A DNA stretch of 64,000 nucleotides, from assembly GCA_963920705.1 (NCBI GenBank), contig OY987230.1, forward strand, positions 10,999,320 through 11,063,319, given 5' to 3'. The stretch comes from Odiellus spinosus (Eukaryota; Arthropoda; Arachnida; Opiliones; Phalangiidae). The position numbers and the translations under genes are program-made. The notes below the pieces were generated by a model. It worked only from the letters and a program-made list of their open reading frames with translations. It did no database searches and was not told the origin of the DNA. The stretch's first letter is position 1. Each line of letters starts with the position of its first letter. This document shows, piece by piece, positions 23,301 to 41,564 of this stretch.

Positions 23301-26300
23301 TATATGAATGAGAGCCCCTCAGGTTCTCTAGTCATTCTCGTCGTGGACTTGAATTCTACTTACCTTTTCGAGTGCTTCTTTAGACACAAGCATTTCCACA
23401 CATTCTGTACAAAAGCTTCTAAAATAAGAGGAAGAATTAATCTGTCATACACACCTTGTTTTTTAGTCAATTTATACTGATAAAACGTTTTCAATACAGA
23501 ATCTACCTTAAAGGAACACAATCTGAGGTGGTGAAACAAGTTTGAAAAATGTCACAAGGAGGATGATTGAGGTTAATTCATTGGTTTTTCTTTTGGGTCA
23601 CAATGGGTGATACGTAGTTCCCTTCATCATATGTTATGTTAAAGTAGGTGTGACGTTTTCAAACAAGGTTCGCCGCCTTAGCTTGAATCCTTCAATTCAT
23701 TGTTGAATCATTTTTTCAATGTCTCAAAAGCATAACTTATAGTCAATCCTCTTTAAAAACCTTGTGTTATTAAGGTTAATACCTAATGCTCTTTCTCCAG
23801 CACTATACGCATAAGCCTCTGGGCCTCAATAAAGAATATTTCAGATGTATTCTCACAAGTTAGATTCTACTTTTGCTAAGGCTTCGTGTGAAGTATCTGG
23901 TTTATTCATCGCATGACCAAACATAGGTAGTATAGCGATTTTAACAAGTTTATAACATACCTAAAGCATTCGTTGTTGTCACAAATAACAAGACTCTCAG
24001 ATAAAGCGCAAAGCACACAGTTGGTCTGCAAGAGTAAATTAAAAAGCCATAACATTGCAACAACAAGCCCATTTAAGCAACAACACTCCAAACATATTAT
24101 GAAAGCATGCATAACCCTTGTAGAGAATCTAAAGATTAAAATGGTTTCTAGCAACGATAATCAACCTCTACAGTTATAGATGTTTTGATCAGTCCACAGG
24201 CCAAAATTAGTTTATTAATTGCCTGGACAAGTTTTTTTATTAAATATTTTGAGTTACTGGGCCATTGGACTTGAGACGGGGGTGGGGGGGCGACCAGTTA
24301 AAAATATTCAAGCACACCCCTTGCTCAAAGAATATAATATAGGGTACCTAAGGATACTGCCCATGACTATATAGTCCCTCTGACCGAATACATTAAACCT
24401 ACTTCAGACCAGTTTCAAAAGTGTATATTCATGTGAGCCTTTAATGTTAATTTAACCAAAAATTACCCTTACCAAAAAAAGTTAGTCTGATCTGAAGAGG
24501 TCCTCAAGAACACTACAAAAGTCTTGGGGTAGACTTCTTGACATAATGAAAGACTTCCCCAAAACCTCTTGATATAATGAAAGACTTCCCCAAAACCTCT
24601 TGATATAATGAAAGACTTCCCCAAAACCTCTTGATATAATGAAAGACTTCCCCAAAACCTCTTGATATAATGAAAGACTTCCCCAAAACCTCTTGATATA
24701 ATGAAAGACTTCCCCAAAACCTCTTGATATAATGAAAGAATTCCCCAAAACCTCTTGATATAATGAAAGACTTCCCCAAAACCTCTTGATATAATGAAAG
24801 ACTTCCCCAAAACCTCTTAAGACTACATAATACACCCGAAAGACTTCCCCAGGACCTGTTAAGTTTTTTTTGGAAAGGGTAATTAAGAACACTTACATAT
24901 AACCCATCTTCGCCTAGAGTAAAAAGCGTTTCTGTTAGGTGGTTTTTACACTCTTCACATAGTCCTCCTTCCATGACAGGATGCTGCATTATTACTTTGG
25001 CATCCAATTTGTCACATGACACACAAATATCTAAAATAATGAGTATAATCATTATAATATAACACCTTGAGACGCAAGTTAGAATAACTTAAGTAGGCTT
25101 ATGCCAACACGGTTTGTACGAAATTTTTGAATTGAAAATTCTCAACTTCCAGACTATTCCTGACCAATTTTTGGCATTATCTCTGACCATATATTTTTTC
25201 GTTATGTGAAAGAACAACATATAAATAACGACTTTAGGATGACATGACCAAAAAAAAAAAAAAACGTCCCAACCTTGTGTCCCCATTTTGGAAATTCCCA
25301 GCTTATCCAGGTGAAATGGTTCTGAATGAACCATGTCAAATCTAGCTGTTGAATTAATTAAACAAGAAAATCTATGCAAAATAAATACCTTTAATGTCAA
25401 ATTCCCCATTTTTGACTCTTTTCAATAAACTGTCTAGAAGAGAGTGAAAATTAAAATTATAATAAACACTATGGAATAATATTTTAATTTTAGAAATTAT
25501 CGAAAGATATGTAAATTCAGACCAGGGCTCCCAGCGCATAGCCCAGAAAAAATTATAGGTATTATAGGTTTTAAAAGCCAAAAATATAGGTCATTTATAG
25601 GTCCAAAAATATCAATTTATAGGACTTTTTATAGGTTTTTAGTTTCGAAAAATAGGGGTTTTATAGATAGGTTTCGCTGACATGTAATGCAATATGGGTT
25701 CTATAGCCTCTAGACCTGTCCCTCTGCCTTTCTTTGGCACTACTAGCTACTCACGCCCCTCTCGACAGTCTACCTAACCTCAAAAAATATAGTAATAATT
25801 ACCAGTGACCTAGGAGAGGAAATCTTTCTGCCACAGCTTGTTTTTTTGCAATCATTTGCACTTTTTCAAGCAAAAGTATAATTTTTATAGTTATATAGTT
25901 CATTCCTTTCGAATTTTATCACCGAAATTGAACAAATTCCCCAAAAAAATAGGTATTATAGGTTAAAAAGTGAAATTATAGGTTTTTATAGGATCACTTC
26001 AGTATTATATGTAATTATAGGTATTATAGGTGGTCTGGGAGCCCTGTCAGACGATAAACACTAGGAAGTAGTTGCGTCAAAATATGAATTGTGTAAACAA
26101 GCTTACTTTCAGTATCATAATTTGGCAGATTATGATCATTTTCATTATTATTTAGGATATCATTATTTCCATTCTTTCTGGAAATGATTTTTTTCAAATC
26201 CTCTATTTTTTGTTTAGTTTTAAATGAAATGTTTGGCCCTGAAACAAATTACAGTAAAATCACGATATATATGATGTTTGAAGACGATAGAATTATTAGA

Positions 26301-29300
26301 CGAAGTAATTTTAATTTTATAATATGAAATTATTTCGGAGTGAGTTGTCTAATAATAAAGTGCGTCAAAATCTGAACTCTCTCTCTCAATTGTATATACA
26401 TACCAAGACCAAGTTCCAAAGAAAGGGTTTTAGGTGTTAATGGAAAATTATTTAGCGCCCACTTCAATGGATCAATGTCCAAAGATATTTCAGCCCTACA
26501 AATCATTTCCTAGAAAATGAGAAAACAAAAGAGTTTTAAAAATATATAAGGCGCCATCTCATTCCAGTCAGACTTCCACCCAAAATGCCTCGAAATAAAA
26601 AAATTGGTGACTAATACTAGCAATAATAGGTTAAAATAGCGAACAAAATTTCTAAAATAGGAACCAATTAATGACAATAATATGCAAGAAATATATATAT
26701 ATTTTCCCACTCGTGTCGCGTCACAAATTAAGGAAACCTGGAGCAGTCATAGTCAATTTAAAGACTTGATGTCAGGGCAACAAAATATAAAACTACGTTT
26801 ATCTAAACTTTTTAACCTTGGCTAAAGTCAATATTTTTCAACTGATAAGAAATTGAAAAAAAAAAAAAAAAAAAAAAAACGTTCAAATTTTTTTTAGAAA
26901 ATAGTACCAAACTGAAGTTTTAGGGTGGTTTAGTGACCAAAGAAAAAATTTGTGACTTTTAGTGAAAATAGTGGACGAGTGAGAGCAATACACCATTGCG
27001 TAGGGGAGTTTTTCTTTGAATTTAGTTACAATGACGTGAATGGCAGAACGGTCAATAGGCATTATACCTTCCAAAGCACTATTTTGTAATCGTTTTTAAT
27101 GGACCCCACAGTTCGAGAATTAGACGCTTCTCGTGTATCTAGAAACAACAACCATACAATAGGGCTGGGCTCCAACTAAGCAGATGCTGGCAAGCTACAA
27201 TTTTAGTTAGCAAGCTCGAAAGTGAGCGCTTGTCACTATCTTATCATTAACAATTACGTTTATTGTAACTCAGCCATAAACTACTCTATACTTAACATTT
27301 ATTTATTGCTATTCACAAACCTACACTACACAAGTTTTTATTTTTCTTCCTGGCTCAACACTGAACCCTCAAGGTATTTTAACATGGGAAGCAAATTACG
27401 TTAGATATTCAACAGTGCTGGTAACATATCAGGGTAAAATTCTAGAACCATGGGTTCCAAGAGAAAATGCAGCCAGACAACGAGAGAATCTTGGCGAACA
27501 ATTCAAACTAGGATAAAGAGGCATACGCCTTTGCTTGTTGCCATTAAAATGGGATTGAATAGCGAAAAAACAACAACAAAAACTTGTTGGAGTTTGGATT
27601 CTTATCTTTATCAAATAATAAAAACCCATTATAAAGTTACATACCTCCAGAGCCTCTCGCACAGCAAAACGAAACTTTTCTCTAGAGCATCTGGCGTATT
27701 TTTCTTGAAAATTATCTTTGAAACTCAAGGTATGCGTGGCAAAAATAACCTAGAGTTCACAAAAAAAAAAAAAAAAAATAACAAAATTTCAAGATTTTCC
27801 TGATATTTCCCCGACAATATTAAAATTTCCTGATATTTCCAGGTTTTTCAGGTTTGTATAAATCCTGTTACCCAGAAAATATGCTTAACAAGAATCCATT
27901 TAGAGTTTTATATCTTCTATCAGAAGTAAATAGGAGGAAGTAGGTAAGATTGCCTAACCAAGCTCGCACCACACATTTTGAATCTAGCCAATTAGAGAAA
28001 GGCTGCTGTTTGATAAAGATTTTCTGAGGTGCGCCACCTCTCGTCTGTAGCCGAACTATAAACGGAGGTGAAGATTTTCCGTGAGGCATTCTGCTTTTGC
28101 GATTAATCAGCTTTAGATGAAAAACAATGTTATCAAAAAGTTAATTCTGACAAGAGGTTAGAATCAACCCTAAACCTTAAACCGTAGATAAATATAACTA
28201 GGTATATGCTCATGGTCTTTGAGAAAAATTTTGTCTCAGGATTTCGTGTATGTTCATCCACAGTTAGTGCCAAAACAGCAAAAATTGAAGGAACGAAAAA
28301 AAATCAAAATGACACCTCCACAAATAGACAAGGATACCTACTTCCCTCTATTTACTTCTGCTTGTATTTAACAGGACTTCAACAAAACACACGCCTCTTA
28401 AGCCTAATTTATTATGTTTTACTGTCAGTTGATTTGCCAGTAACACGGTTAACTTCAAGGTAACAAATTCTTCGTGGATCATTGTTAAGTGTACTTTCCA
28501 AGTAAGTTAAAAATCAATTTATAGCTTAACATTGATTTGTAAATTTTTCACTAGTGAATTAGGCCTATTTAAATGAGAAATATCTACAGAAAACCACTCC
28601 TTGTCAGGTTGCATTCTCCCTTTAAAATCAAGACTTATGCACTTGAGAATTATGGCAATTTACTTCACCGTGAGAGGTTGGAAAGCAGTGGCTATTAAGA
28701 TATGGGGGTTGAAATGGTCTTTTTTAGTATAGTCAGGGTTATGTTATTAGATTACGCTAGATCTGGTAGGGAGGGATGGAGACATATGCAGGTGTTATTT
28801 CTCTAAGAGTACTTGGCGTATCATAATAGAATAACATTGGCTGACAATAGAGGCGAAATTCAATGTAGGGTAAATAGCGGCCCACAGCTAGTTATTTCAA
28901 CAACTAATGTAAAAGTTGCACCAATCCAAAATTTCACCATATTATATTTCAAATAAATATAAATTTTAACACAAATCGTGTGCGAAACTACATTAGTCTT
29001 TATCTTTATGATATGATAACAGAGATTGTTTAGCTCGTGCTGAAACTTTGAGTGAATTTATTTGGTCTGATGTAATTTTTGGTCTAATAACTTCTATTCC
29101 AGGCCATGTGTTATAATGCGTAAATCTTTCCGCACCATCAAATGATGTTTATAGCTCCACATGTACTTTTTTTAATATTACTAAGACCTTAATTGATTAC
29201 CTCAGACATCAAGGTCTCTCCGAACCATAAAATCCAAATATGTTTAGGTTTAGTCAGGTATTGTCCACAATCTGATCCTTTGACAGACATTCCAGGCCAC

Positions 29301-29733
29301 CAAGGGTGGTTTCCAACCTTAGCCCATAATAAATCACCGTGAGAATAAATTACCTAGAAATAAAAGAAATCAAATACTTGGAAACAGAATTTTAGTTGTT
29401 CCAGTGTTAATTTAAAAGAGCTAGGTCCTATTCCTTACATCTGCTAAACAGTATCTTAGTTGGGATTTTTTAACGGTTGGGGATGGGAATAGAAAAGACC
29501 CTGAAAAATCGGCTCGGTCAAGGATGAGGTTTATTAAAAAACTTTTCAAATTAAATTTTAAAGATTTTTATACTGTTTTCTAATGAAAAAAAAAAAAAAA
29601 AAAAACTTAAAACATTGAAAGTATAGAGAAAAATGGTTTATTTGGTTTTTTGTCTTAATATATTTATTAAATACTGTAAAGGGTTCGCACAAAATTTTTC
29701 CCAGACTTGGTAATGCAGGTTTTAGTTGCAAGC

Positions 29734-29771
<38 letters not shown>

Positions 29772-30162
29772 CAGACTTATCCCCGACTTTTCAAGCATTT
29801 TTTTAAATCCCTGACCATTAATTTGCCCTCGTTTTAGAAATTCCGGACTTATCCAGGATATCCTTATAAAACAGTTATTACAATTTCAGTACTTCTACTT
29901 GAGTTCTTGACTTCTTTCATTTACAAAGAGATATTTTTAGGGTTACCTTTTAAAACAAGGCTTTTCCTGGAAAGCCATATTTTTCAAATCTTAGAGTTCA
30001 AAGTGACCAGGTGGTGCATAGACGAAGTAAGACCCCACCCTCTCAGAAATACTCAATATAAAAGAATTTTTGCCGTACTTTTTCATTGATATGAGAAGTT
30101 TTTTTCTTTTTGCAACTACTACTACTTATAAAGCCAGGTCTATCTTCTCTGGAAGGCTTCAT
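17390..30162 (-). CDS. DNMT3: De novo DNA (cytosine-5) methyltransferase DNMT3
   Basis: Nuclear enzyme that sets new CpG methylation. Exons, 5' to 3': 30079-30162, 29201-29353, 27645-27749, 26404-26509, 26107-26238, 25389-25433, 24897-25030, 23961-24025, 23364-23418, 20590-20794, 20422-20526, 20323-20363, 19527-19617, 19306-19463, 19168-19253, 18586-18664, 17616-17734 and 17390-17540. They total 1914 nt, 637 aa, in phase. [20 protein letters not shown] then WILWFGE. ADD: GATA-like DICVSC and LCEEC, then PHD-like cysteines through WHCYFC (to residue 305). Methyltransferase motifs are intact: I ([10 protein letters not shown], 353-362), IV (GSPCND, catalytic Cys426), VI (FENV, Glu475), VIII (RARYFWGN) and X (GRAWSV). 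The N-terminus is short, beginning MKPSRED. An acceptor precedes that ATG and the frame stays open to it, so an upstream coding exon cannot be excluded. Confidence 0.95.
19650..20040. mobile_element. Partial foldback repeat in DNMT3 intron 12
   Basis: It shares long stretches with the repeats at 8041-8797 and 60371-60892, for example GTTGGAATTTTCCAATTTG, AATGAAAAGTAAAACC and AGCTTGGCGCGAGATCAATT, and ends near ATCGAGTCAAGTT. The left terminal part is missing or diverged. It lies between the exons at 19527-19617 and 20323-20363. Confidence 0.5.
20814..23257. repeat. 29-bp minisatellite filling DNMT3 intron 9 (about 83 copies)
   Basis: The plus-strand unit is AGGATTTTATAGGACACTG followed by TCAAAAATTT (29 bp). 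From 20846 the order is 8 copies of type A (TATAGAACATTG), 2 of A' (TCAAGAACATTG), 4 of A, 14 of A', then about 55 of type B (TATAGGACACTG, from 21658), a few of them shortened to 27 bp. The array takes up nearly the whole intron between exons 23364-23418 and 20590-20794 and ends about 20 bp before the acceptor of the latter. On the gene strand each B unit contains TTTTTGACAG, which resembles a 3' splice site. Confidence 0.97.
24531..24822. repeat. 31-bp minisatellite in DNMT3 intron 7 (about 9 copies)
   Basis: The unit is CTTGATATAATGAAAGACTT plus CCCCAAAACCT (31 bp), almost identical between copies. It lies between exons 24897-25030 and 23961-24025. Because 31 is not a multiple of 3 and the unit has no stop in any minus-strand frame, three long overlapping minus-strand frames appear. 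These are artefacts of the repeat, not exons. Confidence 0.95.
25523..26046. mobile_element. Short inverted-repeat element (CAGGGCTCCCAG ends) in DNMT3 intron 5
   Basis: The ends CAGGGCTCCCAG (25523-25534) and CTGGGAGCCCTG (26035-26046) are perfect 12-bp inverted repeats. TCAGAC flanks both sides (25517-25522 and 26047-26052). The CAGGG terminus is hAT-like, although hAT duplications are usually 8 bp. The interior is rich in 'ttataggtatta' and 'aaaatataggt' motifs resembling the intron-9 minisatellite. There is no transposase frame. Confidence 0.75.
28505..28624. mobile_element. Half copy of the AGGGAGAATGC MITE family
   Basis: Within DNMT3 intron 2. The segment ends in GGTTGCATTCTCCCTTTAA, the right-hand terminus seen at 3078, and shares TTTGTAAATTTTTCACTAGTG-like and TTTAAATGAGAAA-like stretches with the fragment at 40.06-40.16 kb. 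The left arm is not evident. Confidence 0.5.
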
Positions 30163-30320
30163 ATTGATAGAAGCTATCTACAAAAAAAATATGATACAAT
30201 ATAAGTATACAACATTAATGCTAAAAACCCTGATCGCAATCTGTCTTGCAATAAACTATTAAAATTTGATTGGATTCAAAGTTTTAAGGTCAGCATTTCA
30301 ATTCTAAGAGAAGCTACAAG

Positions 30321-30411
30321 CAGTGGTGGGCAATCGCGAGTGACTTTTGTACAGCCAAGCCTGATCATTCTCATTTATTCGCTAGGATATTCGCGAATTT
30401 GCCCACCACTG
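30321..30411. mobile_element. 91-bp hAT-type MITE with 8-bp target duplication
   Basis: The ends CAGTGGTGGGCAA and TTGCCCACCACTG are perfect 13-bp inverted repeats. GCTACAAG is duplicated exactly on both sides (30313-30320 and 30412-30419). Terminal CAGTGG and an 8-bp duplication are the hallmarks of hAT elements. No coding capacity. Confidence 0.9.
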
Positions 30412-30919
30412 GCTACAAGGCATGATAGTGCCGGCCATGCAGCTGGCTATGTAAGAAGGGTTGCCAAGAGCTATATATCTTTTGCACAGATTTTAATGTG
30501 TAAAAGGAACACAAGCTGAAGTGATGGGTCAAGTTTGAAAAATGTCACACAAAGGTGAGCAGTAGAGCTAGTAGTGGCCAAAAAGAGAAATTAACAAAGA
30601 CAATATCAATTAAAGCTCTGTATGATATTTTTCAAAATTGGTCAGCCACCTCAGCTTGTTTCCCTTTAATAATCATCCATGGTTTCATCTATACAGTTGC
30701 CAGGAACTGTCTATCTAGAACTTTCCTGGTAGAGAACTTCCGAAAAGGCTCATAAATAATGAAATCGGGAGAAGTCATACAAATACAATTGCCTTTGATT
30801 ACAATTAATTAGATTGGTAATTTATTTAAACCATTATTTAAATGCCTATGCGCCTTTTCCATAATATTTTTGAAAGGAAGCATAGGGGTTGGGTAAAGTG
30901 AGACATGCTTATGGGCATG

Positions 30920-30975
30920 AGTGAATCATATACGCTCCCTAATCATACACGCATAGGGAGCGTATATGATTCACT
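30920..30975. repeat. Perfect 21-bp palindrome with 14-base loop
   Basis: The arm at 30920-30940 (starts AGTGAATCATATACG) is exactly reverse-complemented at 30955-30975; the loop is 30941-30954. It has no flanking duplication and could be a structural RNA arm, a foldback core or a recombination product. Confidence 0.7.
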
Positions 30976-31430
30976 AATGTTATGGGTAAATAATTTTAGA
31001 GGCGCATGCTTGGTCAATGGAAATCCTCCAGATGCTCCGTATCCATCATGTAGTGTGATGTTAATTCCAAACTGAACTATAGTATTCGATAATTGGTATA
31101 ACATAAAGACGAGTAATTACATGAGCCATAGCTGACACTCGAGAAAAATGGGTTCGAATTGAAGGTAATAAATCCTTACCTTCGGAACAAGAATTTTTGT
31201 CAAATGGCGTTTTTAGTTATGGTTTCAGGTACAACAGGAATTTGAAGAATGAAATTATTCACGGCCAAATTCACTCACACCAAAACTGATGGTTTCCGAT
31301 GATTAGATATTACTTAACGGTTCATCTTCAGTTAATTTAAATTGCTGCTTCAAAATTAATCTCATATTAAGGAGGATGGCTCCAAACCTCAAAATATCCA
31401 AGCACTGAAGTACGCACTCCGTGACTTCCA

Positions 31431-31485
31431 GCATAGCCTCCTCGATCACGCGCTTCGGCTGCGCTCGCGCTATAGAAGCCCCGGC
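31431..31485 (-). repeat. 55-bp GC-rich inverted repeat, copy 1
   Basis: This 55-bp block (starts GCATAGCCTCCTCGATCACG) is identical, in reverse complement, to 33198-33252, 1.7 kb away. It is markedly richer in G and C than its surroundings. Minus-strand reading gives a short open frame through it that also continues through copy 2. Confidence 0.9.
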
Positions 31486-31660
31486 AATCGGCCGAAAATC
31501 GCGAATAAATGAATTCTCGAGATTTACAAAACTCCCCCAAACTGATGCACGTCTCAAAGGGGGGAAACTGACCAAATTTGAAGGGTTTTGCCCTTTTCGG
31601 ATCTTTAATGATTTTTAAAAGCCACAATTAAAATATATGTTTAGCAAATTAGTTTATTTT

Positions 31661-32042
31661 ATCTCCCTAACCAGGTTTCATAATTTTAGGGCGATTAGTT
31701 TTTAAGTAAAAAATTAAATATCAACGTAAGATTGTAGCGTGTGCAAAGCTTTACCGCGTACAATTTGGTGCTTCAATCATTAACTCTGGTAAGTTTTGAA
31801 ATTTTGGGAGAGAAGTTTTCCTGCCATTTTCCAAATGCCATACATAGGTATTTAACTATAATGATAATAGATTAGTGTTAATCTACTCTCGTTATAGTTA
31901 AATAACTATGTATGGCGTTTTGAAAACGGCAAAAAAACTTCTCTCCCAAAATTTCACAACTTACACGCTACCACCTTACATTGATAATTAATTTTTAATT
32001 TAAATTTATCACCCTAAAATTACGAAATCTGGTTAGGGAAAT
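31661..32042. mobile_element. ~380-bp foldback element
   Basis: Long imperfect arms pair from the ends inward. The CTCCCTAACCAGGTTTCATA end pairs with ATGAAATCTGGTTAGG-like sequence at the other end. GGGAGAGAAGTTTT pairs with AACTTCTCTCCC, and CCATACATAGGTATTTAACT pairs with AGTTAAATAACTATGTATGG. The centre is a short AT loop near 31880. No open frame or clear target duplication was found. Confidence 0.65.
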
Positions 32043-32473
32043 ATTTCGCCTTACAACCCTAGATTAGATTAAATAACTAGGTTTGGAAAAAATGTTGTTC
32101 GGGGCAATCTAATATTGGTATAAATATATTTTTTACAACATATTGATACTACTACTATCTGATCATAGGTTAAGATGGTGGTGAATGTTTTAAATTTAAA
32201 GAGAATCTCAAATTATTTGGGGACTCTCATTTCACAATGCTATTGTTTACGAAAATATTAAGGGATTTCTTACAAGTTAGTGTACAAGAATGTGATGTAC
32301 TACTAGGAAATAAATACCCATCATAGAGCTCTCAAAATTTTTAGACAACTGTATCCTACGAAAAGACAAGAGAAGACCGCCGTATTTAGATTTTTGAGCC
32401 GAAACAGGGAAGAGTGGTTTGAAAACAGAGTTGACCCGAATAGACGATAACATAAATTCCGACTACGTCTCAA

Positions 32474-32645
32474 CCTTGAAAAAATGTCCCATCTTCCGTA
32501 TAAACGGGTTCTATATAACGGCTCTTTTTGTTAGTTTCAAGGCTGGAAAAAGTATAGAAAATCCTATACTTTGTACCAGCCTTGAAAAAAGGGACCATCT
32601 TCAATACAAACGGGTGCTTTTTAACGGTTCTTTTATTCGTTTCCT
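32474..32645. repeat. Two-copy direct repeat, ~105-bp spacing
   Basis: A segment starting CCTTGAAAAAATGTCCCATC near 32474 is repeated with substitutions from 32579 (CCTTGAAAAAAGGGACCATC). Both continue through ACAAACGGGT or TAAACGGGT and TAACGG.TCTTTT. An inverted TTCAAGGCTGG / CCAGCCTTGAA pair lies between the copies. Confidence 0.6.
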
Positions 32646-33197
32646 AAGATTATTTTATAATAAGGCCTATTACCCGGCTTCAAAATTTAGTAATTTCTCT
32701 CTCTTATCAATTCTCACAATTGCAACCTTATTAATTTCAACACTTGTTTTTGAGTAAAATAGTATATTGTCATAGAATAAAAATCAAATCAGAGGGTGAA
32801 ATTAGAATATAAGTTTATAAATAGCATCTACAGCGTGACTGCAGTGCCTGTGTTAATTGATCAAGGCTTTAGATTTAAAAAGAACCCCGCGCAATCGGTG
32901 AAAACCGCAAAAAGCTCGGTCAGTAAAGAAAAATAGTAGGTTCGCTAGTTTCAACAATTATTAACGCCAAATCTGTAATTCTCAAAGGCTCGGAATTAAT
33001 TTGTAAATTATCCGTACATACTTAATTAGATGTGGTTAAAAAATCAGGAAGCTGGAGCGTAAATTTAAAACTTTAGACAAGAATTTGTATCTCGTCACGA
33101 CTTTTCCCCCCTACATTTTAGTGCTTTTTCGCGCCGTCTTTTGGGGGAGTTTTAATTTCCCATTTATTCTCTCAAACACATGTTAATTTTTTTCTTT

Positions 33198-33252
33198 GCC
33201 GGGGCTTCTATAGCGCGAGCGCAGCCGAAGCGCGTGATCGAGGAGGCTATGC
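33198..33252 (+). repeat. 55-bp GC-rich inverted repeat, copy 2
   Basis: Exact reverse complement of 31431-31485. The flanking bases diverge within a few nucleotides on both sides, so the identity stops abruptly at the 55-bp block. Confidence 0.9.
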
Positions 33253-34014
33253 TTCCAGGAATCCAGGCGGAGAGTGAGACTGAGGACTTCTATTGGTTAT
33301 TAGATTTTTACTAGCGCGCTCCCTGGCGCGTATTTCTGTTCGAATTTTGGCGCGTCTCACCGCGTATTTCTGTAGTACATGTTTTGACGCGCGAACTTTC
33401 GAAAAAATATGGCCTTTTTCCAATTTTAATATTAAAACTAGAAAAATAATCTAGATTATTTTATATTACTTAGTTTTAATGTTTTATCAACATTACATGT
33501 AATTTATATCTTGAAAACTATGGTTTTTCCACTTACCATAAACAAATATCCTAGGTGGCAGTGATTTTAAAAAATAAAAAATATCAGTCCATAACCATGA
33601 TAACGCACCCTCTTTTCCACGCCATTTTGTTGCTGCTGCTTCCTATTTGTAAGCGAAATCTATCGCCACACCACCATGTCAGTCAACGTTGAATATTCGT
33701 TTTAGCATGGCTTTACAAATGGATCATCCTTGGATAAGTATATAATATGTAGTATTTATACTCATACAAGGATCAACACCTTAGAAGACGACAAAAGCTT
33801 CAGCGCCACCTAGACTCGTTTCGGTTGCCAATACTCGACTAAGTTTGCCATATGCAGACCAACAATCCATGAAAAATATGTACACAAACTTTTGAATTAA
33901 ACCAGCTAAATTTTACATTTATTTACAGATTCAAAGAAAAACCAACTTGCATATTAAAAAATTAAATAAGTTATAGTTACCGGGATATTTTTGTAAATTT
34001 CTTTTAAATTTTAA

Positions 34015-41564
<7,550 letters not shown>

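Larger units (their letters stand above)
30163..34014. other. Repeat-rich region between PIK3CA and DNMT3
   Basis: No conserved exon was recognised. The DNMT3 promoter should be at the left edge. The region holds a small hAT-like insertion, a 21-bp palindrome, a ~380-bp foldback, a 55-bp inverted GC-rich pair and a two-copy direct repeat, each listed separately. AATAAA on the minus strand at 33918-33923 is a candidate PIK3CA poly(A) signal. Confidence 0.5.

Noticed and set aside
24469..25052. Long overlapping minus-strand open frames with a repeated [12 protein letters not shown] peptide
   Set aside because: They are produced by the 31-bp minisatellite in a DNMT3 intron. The true exon inside the longest one ends at the donor at 24897.
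28980..29180. Minus-strand frame after the PWWP exon (ends in YHKDKD) considered as the PWWP continuation
   Set aside because: The PWWP continues in phase at 27645-27749 ([21 protein letters not shown]). The frame near 29.0 kb needs an implausibly short intron and matches nothing.
31303..31627. Overlapping 65-90-codon frames through the GC-rich block
   Set aside because: They arise because the 55-bp block lacks stops in several frames. No homology is recognised; the repeat explains them better.
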